From NCBI RefSeq assembly GCF_028356935.1, contig NZ_CP102798.1:1116001-1180000 (forward strand): DNA of 64,000 nt, written 5' to 3'. This DNA is from Lysinibacillus sp. OF-1. Its GTDB lineage: Bacteria > Bacillota > Bacilli > Bacillales_A > Planococcaceae. The notes beneath the pieces are model-generated. The model was not told the origin of the DNA. It saw only the letters and a program-made list of their open reading frames with translations, and ran no database searches. The position numbers were made by a program, and so were the translations under genes. This document shows, in pieces, positions 8,141-21,718 of this stretch (position 1 is the stretch's first letter; each line of letters opens with the position of its first letter).

Positions 8141-9028
8141 ATGGCAAACATTACTGCACAATTAGTAAAAGAATTACGCGAAAAAACTGGCGCTGGTATG
8201 ATGGATTGTAAAAAAGCGTTAGTAGAAACTGATGGTAACCTAGAAGCTGCAATCGACTTCCTACGTGAAAAAGGTCTTTCGTCAGCTGCTAAAAAAGCTG
8301 ACCGTATCGCTGCAGAAGGTACAACTTACATTTTAGAACAAGGTAACGAAGCGATTATCGTGGAAGTAAACGCTGAAACTGACTTCGTTGCGAAAAACGA
8401 CAAATTCCAAGTATTAGTTTCTTCTTTAGCAGAGCAATTACTTGCTGCTAAACCAGCTTCAGTTGAAGCCGCTTTAGAGCTTACAAATGCTGAAGGTGTA
8501 AAAATTGAAGATCAAATTTCAACAGCTGTTGCAACAATTGGTGAAAAAATTACACTTCGTCGTTTCGAAATTAAATCAAAATCTGATGCAGATGCATTCG
8601 GTGCTTACTTACACATGGGCGGCCGTATTGGTGTATTAGTGACTTTAGAAGGTTCTACTGATGCAGCAGCAGCTAAAGATGTTGCGATGCACATTGCAGC
8701 AATCAACCCAACATATGTTTCTCGCGATGAAGTTTCTGCTGAAGAAGTTGAACGTGAGCGTAAAGTATTAACAGAGCAAGCTCTTAACGAAGGTAAACCA
8801 GAAAACATCGTTGCGAAAATGGTTGAAGGCCGTCTTGGTAAATATTTCGAAGACGTTTGCTTGCTTGATCAAACATTTGTTAAAAACTCAGATCAAAAAG
8901 TACGTGATTTCGTAGCTTCAACTGGTGGTTCAGTAAACGGCTTTGTACGTTACGCTGTTGGTGAAGGTATCGAAAAACGTGAAGATAACTTTGCAGAAGA
9001 AGTAATGAGCCAAGTTAAAGGTAACTAA
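8141..9028 (+). CDS. tsf: Elongation factor Ts
   Basis: EF-Ts is the guanine-nucleotide exchange factor for EF-Tu. The N-terminal UBA-like domain ([19 protein letters not shown]) and the signature ETDFVAKND are present. The 295-aa length is typical. The ribosome binding site is GAGGAGG at 8124-8130. The gene follows rpsB as in nearly all bacteria and shares its biased codon use. Confidence 0.99.
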   Translation: MANITAQLVKELREKTGAGMMDCKKALVETDGNLEAAIDFLREKGLSSAAKKADRIAAEGTTYILEQGNEAIIVEVNAETDFVAKNDKFQVLVSSLAEQLLAAKPASVEAALELTNAEGVKIEDQISTAVATIGEKITLRRFEIKSKSDADAFGAYLHMGGRIGVLVTLEGSTDAAAAKDVAMHIAAINPTYVSRDEVSAEEVERERKVLTEQALNEGKPENIVAKMVEGRLGKYFEDVCLLDQTFVKNSDQKVRDFVASTGGSVNGFVRYAVGEGIEKREDNFAEEVMSQVKGN

Positions 9029-9081
9029 TTTCGCTTGCATTTGATTCTAATCAAATAATATCTAGATTATCTAGACTAAAA

Positions 9082-9115
9082 TGGGGAACACAACATAGCG
9101 TGTTCCCTATTTTTC
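9082..9115 (+). terminator. Intrinsic terminator after tsf
   Basis: GGGGAACAC pairs with GTGTTCCCT around an AACATAGC loop, followed by ATTTTT. It separates the rpsB-tsf unit from pyrH-frr. Confidence 0.85.
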
Positions 9116-9181
9116 CGAAATGAACGAAAAACGGATATAATTTTCTATTCTGCCTTATTCACAACTAGCAATTATTGTTAG

Positions 9182-9966
<785 letters not shown>

Positions 9967-9967
<1 letters not shown>

Positions 9968-10524
9968 TGGCTAAACAAGTCTTAGAACAAGCAAAAGAAA
10001 AAATGAACAAAACAATCACAGCTTTCTCACGTGAACTATCATCTATTCGTGCGGGTCGTGCGAACGCATCTTTATTGGATCGTATCATGGTAGACTACTA
10101 TGGGGCACCAACACCAATTAACCAACTTGCAGGTGTTTCTGTACCAGAAGCTCGCTTACTAGTCATTACACCTTACGATAAAACAATTTTAGGTGATATT
10201 GAAAAAGCAATTATGAAATCAGATATCGGGATTACACCAACAAATGATGGTTCGATCATTCGTTTAATGATTCCAGCGCTAACAGAAGATCGTCGTAAGG
10301 ATCTAGTAAAGCAAGTGAAAAAAGAAGCGGAAGACGCAAAAATTGCTGTACGTAACGTTCGTCGCGATGCAAACGATGATTTGAAAAAACTTGAAAAAGC
10401 TGGCGAAATCACAGAAGACGATCTACGTGGCTATGGTGACGATATTCAAAAATTAACAGATGAATTCATTGTGAAAGTAGATCAAGTAGCGAAAGATAAA
10501 GAAAAAGAAATTTTAGAGGTGTAA
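9967..10524 (+). CDS. frr: Ribosome recycling factor
   Basis: RRF splits post-termination ribosomes together with EF-G. The 185-aa protein begins [17 protein letters not shown], contains the [16 protein letters not shown] motif, and ends in the long helical arm of the family. The start overlaps the pyrH stop (TAATG) and the ribosome binding site AGGAGG lies inside pyrH, so the two genes are coupled. Confidence 0.98.
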
Positions 10525-10568
10525 ACAAGACGTTTTACATGTCTATGATGGAACTTTTTGATGAGATG

Positions 10569-10599
10569 AAGGCGTCCTATACATAACAGGACGTCTTTT
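10569..10599 (+). terminator. Intrinsic terminator after frr
   Basis: AGGCGTCCT pairs with AGGACGTCT (one wobble) across a 9-nt loop and runs into TTTTC. Confidence 0.8.
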
Positions 10600-10835
10600 C
10601 GCTTTATTGTTCATAATCAATTGCTTTGTCATATAAAGAGCATACATGAAATGCGAAAAGATCATTAATAACAACATCATCGATTTTCTAACAAACTTAT
10701 TCTTTATTATGTGTATAGTTCTAAAATAAGCTAGTACATACATAGTCAATTTAGAGGGAAAAAAAAGACAAAAAGCGCTTTTGTTTGTTATGATAGGTTA
10801 GTATACGTCCGATTAGTTGTAGTGGGGGAGTTAGC
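10600..10835 (+). other. Remainder of the 311-nt frr-uppS gap
   Basis: No gene is supported. A possible extended -10, TGTTATGAT, ends at 10794 with an AAGACA-like -35 at about 10765, which could drive uppS. Otherwise nothing distinctive. Confidence 0.4.
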
Positions 10836-11630
10836 ATGTTTAAAAAGCTATTAGGAAAACAAATAAATATGGATACACTATCATTGGAGGAGCGTGTGGC
10901 CCTAACTAAAAGCGAGCCGATTCCTGCCCATGTAGCGATTATTATGGACGGAAATGGACGTTGGGCGAAAAAACGTGCTATGCCACGAGTTGCTGGTCAT
11001 CATGAAGGAATGAAGACAGTACGTAAAGTAACTAGGTTTGCGTCGGATTTAGGAATTAAAGTTTTAACCGTATATGCATTTTCCACAGAAAATTGGAAGC
11101 GACCAAAACCAGAGGTTGATTTTCTTATGCGTCTACCTGTTGAATTTTTAGGTTCTTTCTTACCAGAAATGATGCAGCGTAATGTACGTGTCGAAATGAT
11201 TGGCGATCCATCCTTATTACCTGCTCATACGCAAAAGGCGTTGTATGAGGCAATGGAAGAAACAAAGCATAATACAGGGCTTGTCTTAAATTTTGCGCTG
11301 AACTATGGGAGTCGTTCTGAAATGGTCAATGCCATGAAAACGATGCTGCAAAAAGTGCAGGACGGTCAATTAACGATGCAAGACATAACAGAAGAATGCT
11401 TAACGTCTCATTTAATGACGGCCCATTTGCCTGAACCAGATCTTCTAATTCGTACAAGTGGTGAAGTACGATTAAGTAACTTTATGTTATGGCAGCTCGC
11501 CTATACAGAATTTTGGTTTACAGATACATTGTGGCCAGATTTTAGTGAGGAAAGCTTACTGGAAGCGGTGGAAAATTATCAGAAGCGTAATCGCCGTTAC
11601 GGTGGGTTGAAGGGAGAAGAAACAACTTGA
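10836..11630 (+). CDS. uppS: Undecaprenyl diphosphate synthase
   Basis: UppS condenses isopentenyl diphosphate units onto farnesyl diphosphate to give the C55 lipid carrier for cell-wall synthesis. The catalytic Asp38 lies in IIMDGNGRWAKKR, and the FSTENWKRP and RTSGEVRLSNFMLWQ substrate motifs are present. The length is 264 aa. A GGGGGAG ribosome binding site precedes the ATG. Its TGA stop overlaps the TTG start of cdsA, as expected for the uppS-cdsA-dxr-rseP envelope cluster. Confidence 0.97.
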   Translation: MFKKLLGKQINMDTLSLEERVALTKSEPIPAHVAIIMDGNGRWAKKRAMPRVAGHHEGMKTVRKVTRFASDLGIKVLTVYAFSTENWKRPKPEVDFLMRLPVEFLGSFLPEMMQRNVRVEMIGDPSLLPAHTQKALYEAMEETKHNTGLVLNFALNYGSRSEMVNAMKTMLQKVQDGQLTMQDITEECLTSHLMTAHLPEPDLLIRTSGEVRLSNFMLWQLAYTEFWFTDTLWPDFSEESLLEAVENYQKRNRRYGGLKGEETT

Positions 11631-12427
11631 AACAACGAATTATCACGGCAATAATTGCAGCAGCACTTTTTATTCCGTTCGTTATTTATGGCAAAGTACC
11701 ATTTACCATACTTGTGCTTGCAATGGCTATTGTCGGTTTTTATGAAATCTTAAAAATGAAAGGGATTTCCATTTTTTCTGTGCCTGGTTTTCTAGGATTA
11801 ATAACATTAGTATTACTTGTTATACCGAAAGATTGGAGTGAAAAAGTTGTAGAGACAATAGGCTATTCATCCAATTTAATGGTTGTTTATGGTCTAATGA
11901 TGTTACTGCTGATTTACGTGGTCCTTGTAAAAAATAAAATAACCTTTGACGAAGTGGGCTTTATTTTATTGGGTGCATTTTATGTGGGGTTAGGATTCCA
12001 TTATTTAATTGAAACAAGAAATGTTGGATTAGAGTATGTTGTCTATTGTTTATTAGTTGTTTGGACAACAGATTCAGGTGCCTATTTTGTAGGAAGAAAA
12101 TTAGGAAAGAATAAGTTATGGCCTGAAATCTCACCGAAGAAAACGATTGAAGGTTTTCTAGGCGGAATTGTCATTGCGGTTATTTTTGCAGTTGGTATGC
12201 AACTCATTTACCCATTTGCAAATGGTTATATATCACTTGTTTTTGTCACGATTTTTGCCTCTATTATTGGACAAATGGGAGATTTGGTAGAATCAGCTAT
12301 CAAACGTCATTTTGATGTAAAAGATTCGGGCAATATTTTACCAGGGCATGGCGGAATTTTAGATCGCTTCGATAGTCTATTATTTGTCGTGCCTCTCCTT
12401 CATTTTTTACATTTGTTTGGTAATTAA
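11627..12427 (+). CDS. cdsA: Phosphatidate cytidylyltransferase
   Basis: CdsA makes CDP-diacylglycerol from phosphatidate and CTP at the membrane, feeding phospholipid synthesis including PgsA encoded later in this window. The 266-aa protein is polytopic, with about seven hydrophobic segments. The C-terminal signature is GHGGILDRFDSL, preceded by SPKKTIEGFLGG. The start is TTG inside the uppS stop region, with AGGGAGAAG as ribosome binding site. Confidence 0.95.
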   Translation: MKQRIITAIIAAALFIPFVIYGKVPFTILVLAMAIVGFYEILKMKGISIFSVPGFLGLITLVLLVIPKDWSEKVVETIGYSSNLMVVYGLMMLLLIYVVLVKNKITFDEVGFILLGAFYVGLGFHYLIETRNVGLEYVVYCLLVVWTTDSGAYFVGRKLGKNKLWPEISPKKTIEGFLGGIVIAVIFAVGMQLIYPFANGYISLVFVTIFASIIGQMGDLVESAIKRHFDVKDSGNILPGHGGILDRFDSLLFVVPLLHFLHLFGN

Positions 12428-12490
12428 TCTGTATATTAAAAGACATCTTGCTAAATCATTTGCTTAGATAGAAAAAGGGGACAATTTGTT

Positions 12491-13636
12491 GTGAAAAAAA
12501 TTAGTTTATTAGGTGCAACGGGTTCAATCGGTTGGCAAACCTACGATATTTTAAAAGAACAACGTGATGCGTTTCAATTAGTGGCTTTTTCTTCAGGGAA
12601 AAACATTGAGAAAACACGAGAAATGATTGAAACATTAAAACCCGAGCTAGTTTCTGTGCAGCTAGAAGAGGATGCACGAGACCTTGCGAAAGATTATCCT
12701 GAAATCCAATTTACATTTGGGGCGAAAGGTCTTGTAGAAGTTGCTACACATCCAGACTCAACTGTACTCGTCAATGCTGTGCTAGGCAGTGTTGGTCTGG
12801 AATCAACATTAGCAGCTATTCGCATGGGCAAAACGATTGCCATTGCTAACAAGGAAACACTTGTTACAGCTGGTCATTTAGTCATGGCAGAAGCCAAAAA
12901 ACATAAGGCCACGATTTTACCTGTTGATAGCGAGCACTCAGCCATCTTCCAATCAATGAATGGCGAAAATCCCAAAAATATTGAGCGTTTAATTATTACA
13001 GCTTCAGGTGGTAGCTTCCGTGATAAAACACGTGACCAATTACAACATGTGACGGTCGCAGATGCATTGAATCACCCGAACTGGTCTATGGGCGCAAAAA
13101 TTACGATAGACTCCGCAACAATGATGAATAAAGGATTAGAAGTCATTGAAGCACATGTTTTATTTGATATGCCATATGATAAAATAGATGTACTTTTGCA
13201 TAGAGAAAGTATTATTCACTCTCTTGTTGAGTATCATGATACTAGTGTGATTGCTCAGCTAGGCACGCCAGATATGCGCGTACCGATTCAATATGCTTTA
13301 AGCTATCCTGATCGTATACCATTACATAATGGTCAGCGACTAAATTTAGCGCAAATTGGACAACTACATTTTCAAGATATGGACTTTGAGCGCTACCCGG
13401 CTTTGCGTTTAGCATATGAGGCTGGTCGTACAGGTGGTACCATTTTGACAGCGATGAATGCAGCAAATGAAGCGGCAGTTGCAGCCTTTTTACAAGGAAA
13501 AATTACATTCCTTGAAATTGATGAGACGATTGAACGAGTAATGCATGCACATCAAAACATTGCAGTACCAGATTTACAAACGATTTTACATGTGGACAGT
13601 GAGACAAGAAAAATAGTGTTAGACATGGTAAAATAA
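12491..13636 (+). CDS. dxr: 1-deoxy-D-xylulose-5-phosphate reductoisomerase
   Basis: Dxr converts DXP to methylerythritol phosphate with NADPH, the committed step of the MEP isoprenoid pathway that supplies UppS. Visible motifs are the NADPH loop [10 protein letters not shown], the metal/substrate segments [10 protein letters not shown] and NHPNWSMG, and [10 protein letters not shown]. The length, 381 aa, is standard. Translation starts at GTG 12491, preceded by AAAAGGGGAC. It lies 63 nt after cdsA. Confidence 0.97.
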   Translation: MKKISLLGATGSIGWQTYDILKEQRDAFQLVAFSSGKNIEKTREMIETLKPELVSVQLEEDARDLAKDYPEIQFTFGAKGLVEVATHPDSTVLVNAVLGSVGLESTLAAIRMGKTIAIANKETLVTAGHLVMAEAKKHKATILPVDSEHSAIFQSMNGENPKNIERLIITASGGSFRDKTRDQLQHVTVADALNHPNWSMGAKITIDSATMMNKGLEVIEAHVLFDMPYDKIDVLLHRESIIHSLVEYHDTSVIAQLGTPDMRVPIQYALSYPDRIPLHNGQRLNLAQIGQLHFQDMDFERYPALRLAYEAGRTGGTILTAMNAANEAAVAAFLQGKITFLEIDETIERVMHAHQNIAVPDLQTILHVDSETRKIVLDMVK

Positions 13637-13682
13637 CGAAAGTACTGTATCGTTAACTAATCGCTATTAAAGGTGGGATATT

Positions 13683-14945
13683 ATGCAAACAGCCATTGCA
13701 TTTATTTTAATATTTGGGATGCTCGTCTTCTTCCATGAACTTGGACATTTCTTATTTGCTAAACGTGCAGGTATTTTAGTGCGTGAATTTGCTATTGGAA
13801 TGGGTCCCAAAATTTATGGGAAAACGCATGGAGAAACAATGTATACTATTCGATTATTGCCTATCGGTGGGTATGTTCGTATGGCCGGCGAGGATATGGA
13901 TGGCACTGAACTACAGCCAGGCTATCGAATAGGGCTAATTGTCGATGAAGATAATGTTGTGAAAAAAATTATTTTCAATCAAAGTAATAAGCAGCTACCA
14001 GATTTATTATTTTTAGAAGTTGAGCGTGCTGATTTAGAGAAGAATTTATTTGTAGAAGGCTATGATGAAGAAGAACGTCTAGTTCGTTATGACGTAGCAA
14101 GAGATTGTGTTCTTGTGGAAAATGGTCGTGAATTGGTCATTGCACCACATGATCGTCAATTTAATGCAAAAACAGTTGGTCAACGTGCGATGACAATCTT
14201 TGCAGGTCCTTTGTTTAACTTTATTCTTGCGTTTGTGATTTACTTGGTAATTGGGTTAATCCACGGTGTCCCAACATACGAGCCGATTATCACTGAAGTA
14301 GTAGAAAATGATCCAGCTGCACAGGCAGGAATGCTTGCGGGAGATAGAGTAACAGCCATTGACGGACAAGCCGTTGAAAAATGGCAGGATTTAGCCGCTA
14401 TTGTTCAAGATCATCCAAACGAAGAAATTACAGTGACTGTGGAACGTGATGGACAATCTATGAACTTAAATATGACTGTGAAAGAAATCCAGCAGGATGG
14501 CGAAAAATATGGTCAAATTGGTGTGCGCTATGACAGTCCGAGAGAATTTAATCCATTAAAAGCTGTAGTTTATGGAGCACAAGAAACCTATAATATGACC
14601 ATGAAAATATTTGAGCTTCTTGGTATGTTGATTACTGGTAAGTTCACAATAGATGCGCTTTCTGGACCTGTTGGCATTTATAAAGCAACAGAGCAAGTAG
14701 CCCAGTATGGTATTATGAACTTAATGAATTGGGCCGCAATGTTAAGTATTAACTTAGGAATTATGAACCTACTTCCATTACCAGCACTTGATGGTGGTCG
14801 TTTATTATTCTTTGGTTTTGAAGCTTTACGTGGTAAACCAATCGATCGTCAAAAAGAGGGAATTGTCCATTTCGTAGGAATTGTCCTACTGATGATTTTA
14901 ATGGTTGTCGTGACATGGAACGATATTCAACGATTCTTCTTTTAA
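13683..14945 (+). CDS. rseP: Site-2 zinc metalloprotease RseP/RasP
   Basis: This intramembrane protease cleaves anti-sigma factors and signal-peptide remnants in the membrane. The zinc motif HELGH is at residues 18-22. A PDZ domain follows at about 200-265, and the C-terminal LPLPALDGGRLLF supplies the third ligand. Three to four membrane segments are evident. The 420-aa length matches B. subtilis RasP, which also sits between dxr and proS. A GGTGGGA ribosome binding site precedes the ATG. Confidence 0.95.
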   Translation: MQTAIAFILIFGMLVFFHELGHFLFAKRAGILVREFAIGMGPKIYGKTHGETMYTIRLLPIGGYVRMAGEDMDGTELQPGYRIGLIVDEDNVVKKIIFNQSNKQLPDLLFLEVERADLEKNLFVEGYDEEERLVRYDVARDCVLVENGRELVIAPHDRQFNAKTVGQRAMTIFAGPLFNFILAFVIYLVIGLIHGVPTYEPIITEVVENDPAAQAGMLAGDRVTAIDGQAVEKWQDLAAIVQDHPNEEITVTVERDGQSMNLNMTVKEIQQDGEKYGQIGVRYDSPREFNPLKAVVYGAQETYNMTMKIFELLGMLITGKFTIDALSGPVGIYKATEQVAQYGIMNLMNWAAMLSINLGIMNLLPLPALDGGRLLFFGFEALRGKPIDRQKEGIVHFVGIVLLMILMVVVTWNDIQRFFF

Positions 14946-14976
14946 ACCAATGACAGTTAAATGAAATTTCATTTTC

Positions 14977-15019
14977 TAGCTTTGAGCGCAATTACTATGA
15001 AACATTGCGCTCAAAGCTA
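14977..15019 (+). repeat. Perfect 16-bp inverted repeat after rseP
   Basis: TAGCTTTGAGCGCAAT (14977-14992) pairs perfectly with 15004-15019 across an 11-nt loop. It is followed by AATTTGTTT, a weak T tract, so it could be a bidirectional or weak terminator between rseP and proS. The long perfect arms are unusual for a simple terminator here. Confidence 0.7.
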
Positions 15020-15076
15020 AATTTGTTTATGCTATTGAGAGTATAAACTTATCTATTAAAAAAGGTGGAACACTGA

Positions 15077-16783
<1,707 letters not shown>

Positions 16784-16867
16784 TGGCTTGTTAAGAGATC
16801 GGTTATAATTGGAAGTTAATGCTTTTGATAGAGGCTTTCGTAAAATTTTGATAAGATAGAGATAAAT

Positions 16868-16970
16868 AATTCGCGACACTTCTGCGGGACAGTGAGCCAA
16901 GCAAGAAACAACAGATGGTAAAACTCTGTTAAGCTTGAAGAGCGCCCGCAGTGAGGGAGCGAATTTTTTT
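16868..16970 (+). terminator. Large multi-helix terminator between proS and polC
   Basis: Four nested helices can form: AATTCGC (16868)/GCGAATT (16959), CTGCGGG (16882)/CCCGCAG (16945), CAAGC (16898)/GCTTG (16933) and AACAGA (16910)/TCTGTT (16925). A run of T residues follows the outer arm. At about 100 nt it is much larger than the other terminators here and resembles a dispersed palindromic element whose end serves as terminator. Confidence 0.65.
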
Positions 16971-17019
16971 CTTGAATTCTCTCGTGTCTTTGAGACGAAT
17001 TAGAGGAGGAGGCTTAACA

Positions 17020-17043
17020 ACCTACCTCTTTCTGAAAGTAGGT
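17020..17043 (+). promoter_or_regulatory. Hairpin covering the polC ribosome binding site
   Basis: ACCTAC (17020-17025) pairs with GTAGGT (17038-17043), which is the ribosome binding site of polC. An alternative partner for the left arm is the GAGGAGG run at 17003-17012. The arrangement could control translation; no experimental support is available here. Confidence 0.45.
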
Positions 17044-17052
17044 GTCGTTAGA

Positions 17053-20000
17053 TTGGAACAGCAACAAGAGGCAAGAATGAGACTTCGAATGCTCTTGCAA
17101 CAATTAGAATTAACAGATGATGTGTACATGTCATTTTTTGAGGAAGGTGAATTATCACGCCTAACAGTCCATAAAAAGGTTAGACTTTGGCATTTCACCA
17201 TTAAATTACAAGATATACTGCCGTTTCCGTTATATCAGCTTTTCCGTACACATTTAACGGAGAAATTTTCAGCAATTGCACAAATTAATACTACCTTTGA
17301 AACGGTAGAGAAAAATGTGACAGAGGAACTGGTGCAAGCTTACTGGTTAAGTGTTGTGGAACAAATTGATGAGATGGCACCGACGCTTAAAAGCTGTCTC
17401 ATCTCTCAAGTGCCAATGTGGAATGGCCAAAAAATTACTTTGTCCTGCATGCAGGAAATGGAATTTATGATGCTGAAAACAAAGTATGCTGACAAGCTTT
17501 CCGAAAGCTATGGTCAATTCGGCTTCCCCCATATGGTAATCGACTTTGTACTACAAGAAGAGACGGAAGAAATGATCGCGGCACAAGAGGCGTTTATGGA
17601 GCAGAAACGTATGGAAGAAGTGGCCCTAGCGCAGCAAGCGATGCAAGATTTCCAAAAACGTGAGCAAGAGAAAAAGGATAACCCGGCATTGGCGAATCTT
17701 GGTGACCGTCCATTCCAGCTTGGAATGCATATTAAAGATGATGAAATAGTGGAAATTAAACGGATTGTCGAGGAAGAACGCCGTGTCATTATTGAAGGGT
17801 TTGTTTTTGATACGGAGATTAAAGAGCTAAAAAGTGGACGCTCCTTATTACAAATTAAAATTACCGACTATACAGATTCCATCATCGTTAAAATGTTCTC
17901 TCGTGATAATGATGATGCAGAATTAATGCAGCATCTGAAAAAGGGCATGTGGGTTAAAGTGCGAGGCTCTGTTCAAACGGATACATTCATCCGTGATTTA
18001 ATTGTCATGGCGAATGATATTAATGAAATTAAAAAAGAAACACGACAAGATTTAGCACCAGAGGGCGAAAAACGTGTTGAGTTACATTTGCACACACCGA
18101 TGAGCCAAATGGACGCAGTTACACCTGTTGACCGGCTTGTTGCACAGGCCGCAAAATGGGGGCATCCAGCAATAGCTATTACGGATCATGCTGTTGTGCA
18201 ATCCTTCCCTGAAGCATATGCAGCAGGAAAAAAACATGGGATCAAGGTCATTTATGGTCTAGAAGCAAATTTAGTAGATGATGGTGTACCGATTGCCTAT
18301 GCTCCTGAACATCGTTTATTAGCAGACACAACGTATGTTGTCTTTGACGTAGAAACAACAGGGCTATCTACGGCTTACGATACGATTATTGAATTGGCCG
18401 CAGTAAAAATTAAAGACGGGCATGTCATAGATAAATACGAAAGCTTTGCCAATCCACATCATCCACTTTCGGCTACTACCATTGAACTAACAGGAATTAC
18501 AGATGATATGGTTCGAAATGCACCTGAAGTGGAGCAAGTGATTAAAGAATTTCATGCCTTTATTGGTGACGCAATAGTTGTTGCTCATAACGCATCATTT
18601 GATATAGGTTTCTTATATACAGGCTATAAGAAATTTGGCCTTGAAGGAACAACCCATCCGGTCATTGATACATTAGAGCTTGCAAGATTGCTTTATCCTA
18701 CTATGAAAAATCATCGTTTAAACACACTGTGTAAAAAATTCAATATTGAATTAACACAACATCACCGAGCGATTTACGATACAGAGGCGACAGGCTATCT
18801 ACTATTACATTTATTAAAAGATGCAGATGAGCTAGCGATTAATTACCATGACGACTTCAATAAGCATATTGGTGGTGGCGATGCCTATAAAAAAGGTCGA
18901 CCAATGCATTGTACGATTTTAGCCGTTGATAATGTGGGCTTAAAAAACTTATTTAAAATCGTCTCACATTCTCATACGAAAACATTCTATCGTGTTCCTC
19001 GAGTGACACGGGCTGTACTCGAGCAGTATCGCGAAGGTTTATTAGTAGGTTCAGGCTGCAGTAATGGTGAACTCTTCGAAACGATGATGAATAAGTCACC
19101 TGAGGAAGCAGAGCAAGTTGCTCGATTCTATGATTATATCGAGGTACAACCGAAAGCTGTGTATGCGCCACTAATTGAACGCAATGTTGTACGTGATGAA
19201 TGGACGTTAGAGGATATTATTCGTAAGCTTGTTAAGCTTGGGAAGAAGATAGATAAACCTGTTGTTGCCACTGGAAATGTCCACTATTTAGATCCAACAG
19301 ATGCCATGTTTAGGCAAATACTTATTGGTTCACAGGGTGGAGCTAATATTTTAAATCGATCCAAGCTACCTGAGGTTCATTTTAGAACAACGGATGAAAT
19401 GCTCAAGGAATTTGATTTTTTAGGACCAGATCTTGCAAAAGAAGTGGTTGTAACGAATGCGCAAAAAATTGCAGAGAGTATTGGTGATGTAAAACCGATT
19501 AAGGATGACCTCTATACACCAAAAATTGAAGGCTCCGATGATGAGGTAACCAATTTAACGTACGAAATGGCCCATCGTATTTATGGTGAGGAGTTACCAG
19601 AAATCGTGAAAGCTCGAATTGAAAAAGAATTAAAATCGATTTTGGGACACGGCTTTGGTGTTATTTATTTAATTTCAGCCAAACTGGTGAAAAAGTCATT
19701 AGCTGATGGCTATTTAGTTGGTTCACGTGGTTCGGTTGGTTCTTCATTAGTCGCAACCTTCATGGAAATTACAGAGGTTAACCCATTACCTCCTCATTAT
19801 ATTTGTCCTAATTGTAAGCATTCTGAGTTTTTTGATGATGGTTCGGTCAGCTCAGGCTTTGACTTGCCAAATAAAGACTGTACGGAATGCGGCACACCTT
19901 ATAAAAAAGATGGACAAGATATACCATTTGAAACCTTCCTTGGTTTTAAAGGTGACAAGGTACCCGATATCGATTTGAATTTTTCTGGTGAATACCAACC

Positions 20001-21384
20001 ACAAGCTCATAACTATACGAAGGTGCTATTTGGAGAGGATTATGTTTATCGTGCTGGAACTATTGGTACAGTGGCAGAGAAAACAGCATATGGCTATGTA
20101 AAGGGCTATGCAAATGATCATAATTTACATTTCCGAGGTGCGGAAGTCGACCGTTTAGTGCAAGGCTGTACAGGAGTAAAACGTACATCTGGGCAACACC
20201 CTGGGGGAATTATCGTTGTACCTGATTACATGGATATTTATGACTTTTCTCCAGTGCAGTTCCCTGCAGATGCACAGGATGCAGAATGGCGGACAACCCA
20301 TTTTGACTTCCACTCTATTCATGACAATATTTTAAAGCTTGATATACTTGGACACGATGATCCGACGGTTATCAGGATGTTGCAGGATTTATCTGGAATA
20401 GATCCAAAAACAATCCCAACCGATGATCCTGTCGTAATGAAAATTTTTAGTTCTCCAGAAACGTTAGGAGTCACAGAAAAGCAGATTGGCTGTAAGACAG
20501 GAACATTGGGTATCCCGGAATTTGGTACACGTTTCGTACGTCAAATGCTTGAAGATACAAAGCCTTCCACATTCTCAGAGCTTGTCCAAATTTCTGGACT
20601 TTCCCACGGAACCGACGTATGGCTAGGCAACGCACAGGAATTAATTCAAAACGGTACATGTGTGCTGAAAGAAGTAATTGGTTGTCGTGATGATATTATG
20701 GTGTATTTAATTTATCAAGGTCTAGAACCATCACTGGCCTTTAAAATCATGGAGTCTGTACGTAAAGGGAAAGGCTTATCTGAGGAGTTTGAAGCTGAGA
20801 TGCTCGCCAATAAAGTCCCAGGCTGGTATATCGAATCTTGTAAAAAGATAAAATATATGTTCCCGAAAGCCCATGCGGCAGCATATGTGCTAATGGCTGT
20901 ACGTATTGCTTGGTTCAAGGTACATTTCCCAATCCTCTATTACGCAGCGTATTTCACAGTTCGTGCAGATGACTTTGATTTAATTGCGATGGTTCAAGGG
21001 TCGCAAATGATTCGAGCACGTATTGATGAAATCAATATGAAAGGTTTAGATGCATCCACTAAAGAGAAGAACTTATTAACGGTGATGGAGCTTGCATTGG
21101 AAATGTGTGAACGAGGCATGAGTTTCCAGAAAGTTGACTTATACCGTTCTCAAGCAAGTGAATTTGTCATTGATGGCAATTCATTAATTCCTCCGTTCGA
21201 TGCGATTCCAGGACTTGGAACCAACGTTGCCAAAACGATTGTAGCCGCTCGGGAAGAGGGAGAGTTTTTATCCAAGGAAGATTTACAGCAACGTGGGCGT
21301 GTATCGAAAACACTTATCGAATACATGGACCAACTTGGTTGCTTAGAAGGCATGCCTGATGCCAATCAGTTATCACTTTTTTAG
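17053..21384 (+). CDS. polC: DNA polymerase III PolC (Gram-positive replicase alpha subunit)
   Basis: PolC is the main chromosomal replicase with built-in proofreading. Domains are an N-terminal region, an OB fold (about 210-320), a PHP domain beginning [14 protein letters not shown] (about 342), an inserted 3'-5' exonuclease (VFDVETTGL, about 430) and the polymerase core ([11 protein letters not shown], about 972). A zinc-binding cluster of CPNC and CTECG is also present. The TTG at 17053 is chosen because its N-terminus aligns with B. subtilis PolC and GTAGGTG lies 8 nt upstream; the further upstream GTG falls in a terminator. The protein is 1443 aa and ends in the QLSLF clamp-binding motif. 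Confidence 0.97.
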   Translation: MEQQQEARMRLRMLLQQLELTDDVYMSFFEEGELSRLTVHKKVRLWHFTIKLQDILPFPLYQLFRTHLTEKFSAIAQINTTFETVEKNVTEELVQAYWLSVVEQIDEMAPTLKSCLISQVPMWNGQKITLSCMQEMEFMMLKTKYADKLSESYGQFGFPHMVIDFVLQEETEEMIAAQEAFMEQKRMEEVALAQQAMQDFQKREQEKKDNPALANLGDRPFQLGMHIKDDEIVEIKRIVEEERRVIIEGFVFDTEIKELKSGRSLLQIKITDYTDSIIVKMFSRDNDDAELMQHLKKGMWVKVRGSVQTDTFIRDLIVMANDINEIKKETRQDLAPEGEKRVELHLHTPMSQMDAVTPVDRLVAQAAKWGHPAIAITDHAVVQSFPEAYAAGKKHGIKVIYGLEANLVDDGVPIAYAPEHRLLADTTYVVFDVETTGLSTAYDTIIELAAVKIKDGHVIDKYESFANPHHPLSATTIELTGITDDMVRNAPEVEQVIKEFHAFIGDAIVVAHNASFDIGFLYTGYKKFGLEGTTHPVIDTLELARLLYPTMKNHRLNTLCKKFNIELTQHHRAIYDTEATGYLLLHLLKDADELAINYHDDFNKHIGGGDAYKKGRPMHCTILAVDNVGLKNLFKIVSHSHTKTFYRVPRVTRAVLEQYREGLLVGSGCSNGELFETMMNKSPEEAEQVARFYDYIEVQPKAVYAPLIERNVVRDEWTLEDIIRKLVKLGKKIDKPVVATGNVHYLDPTDAMFRQILIGSQGGANILNRSKLPEVHFRTTDEMLKEFDFLGPDLAKEVVVTNAQKIAESIGDVKPIKDDLYTPKIEGSDDEVTNLTYEMAHRIYGEELPEIVKARIEKELKSILGHGFGVIYLISAKLVKKSLADGYLVGSRGSVGSSLVATFMEITEVNPLPPHYICPNCKHSEFFDDGSVSSGFDLPNKDCTECGTPYKKDGQDIPFETFLGFKGDKVPDIDLNFSGEYQPQAHNYTKVLFGEDYVYRAGTIGTVAEKTAYGYVKGYANDHNLHFRGAEVDRLVQGCTGVKRTSGQHPGGIIVVPDYMDIYDFSPVQFPADAQDAEWRTTHFDFHSIHDNILKLDILGHDDPTVIRMLQDLSGIDPKTIPTDDPVVMKIFSSPETLGVTEKQIGCKTGTLGIPEFGTRFVRQMLEDTKPSTFSELVQISGLSHGTDVWLGNAQELIQNGTCVLKEVIGCRDDIMVYLIYQGLEPSLAFKIMESVRKGKGLSEEFEAEMLANKVPGWYIESCKKIKYMFPKAHAAAYVLMAVRIAWFKVHFPILYYAAYFTVRADDFDLIAMVQGSQMIRARIDEINMKGLDASTKEKNLLTVMELALEMCERGMSFQKVDLYRSQASEFVIDGNSLIPPFDAIPGLGTNVAKTIVAAREEGEFLSKEDLQQRGRVSKTLIEYMDQLGCLEGMPDANQLSLF

Positions 21385-21525
21385 TAAGTGATTTGTGTCG
21401 TGGCGAAAGGTCACTGTAGAATTTCAAAATCCTGACACAATATGGTTAACTGTCATGAAGGAAATTTGCATTGTGCCGAGAACTGTGCTATCCTTATGGT
21501 AATAATTTGTTGATATTTTTCCAGC

Positions 21526-21554
21526 AAAAGAGTGGGGCATACCCGCTCTTTTCT
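21526..21554 (+). terminator. Intrinsic terminator after polC
   Basis: AAAAGAGTGGG pairs with CCCGCTCTTTT (one wobble) around a GCATA-type loop, followed by TTCTG. It separates polC from the nusA operon. Confidence 0.75.
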
Positions 21555-21580
21555 GTTGTTATACCGTAGCAAAACAAATT

Positions 21581-21609
21581 TTGACTAACAGCAGGTAAGA
21601 CCGTAAAAT
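21581..21609 (+). promoter_or_regulatory. Candidate promoter of the rimP-nusA-infB operon
   Basis: TTGACT and TAAAAT are spaced by exactly 17 nt. The predicted transcript begins just after or within a stable hairpin (21606-21634), which could influence early elongation of this operon encoding the elongation factor NusA. Confidence 0.65.
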
Positions 21610-21718
21610 TTCACCAAAGCAACTGGTGGAATTTCTGTTTTATTATGATTCATTACTGCATTAACTTACAGTGATGAACAATTCATACGCTAGAATTTGA
21701 TAAATACAGGAGGCAACA

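Larger units (their letters stand above)
21385..21718 (+). other. 334-nt polC-rimP intergenic region
   Basis: The stretch holds a terminator (21526-21554), a promoter (21581-21609) and a leader hairpin formed by AAATTTCACCA (21606-21616) and TGGTGGAATTT (21624-21634, one mismatch). No gene is supported. Confidence 0.6.

Noticed and set aside
15020..15076. T-box riboswitch before proS
   Set aside because: No specifier stem, no conserved T-box sequence and only about 57 nt between the inverted repeat and the start codon.
16951..17052. N-terminal extension of PolC from an upstream GTG
   Set aside because: The extra residues fall in the proS-polC terminator and do not match PolC; the TTG at 17053 has a correctly spaced ribosome binding site.
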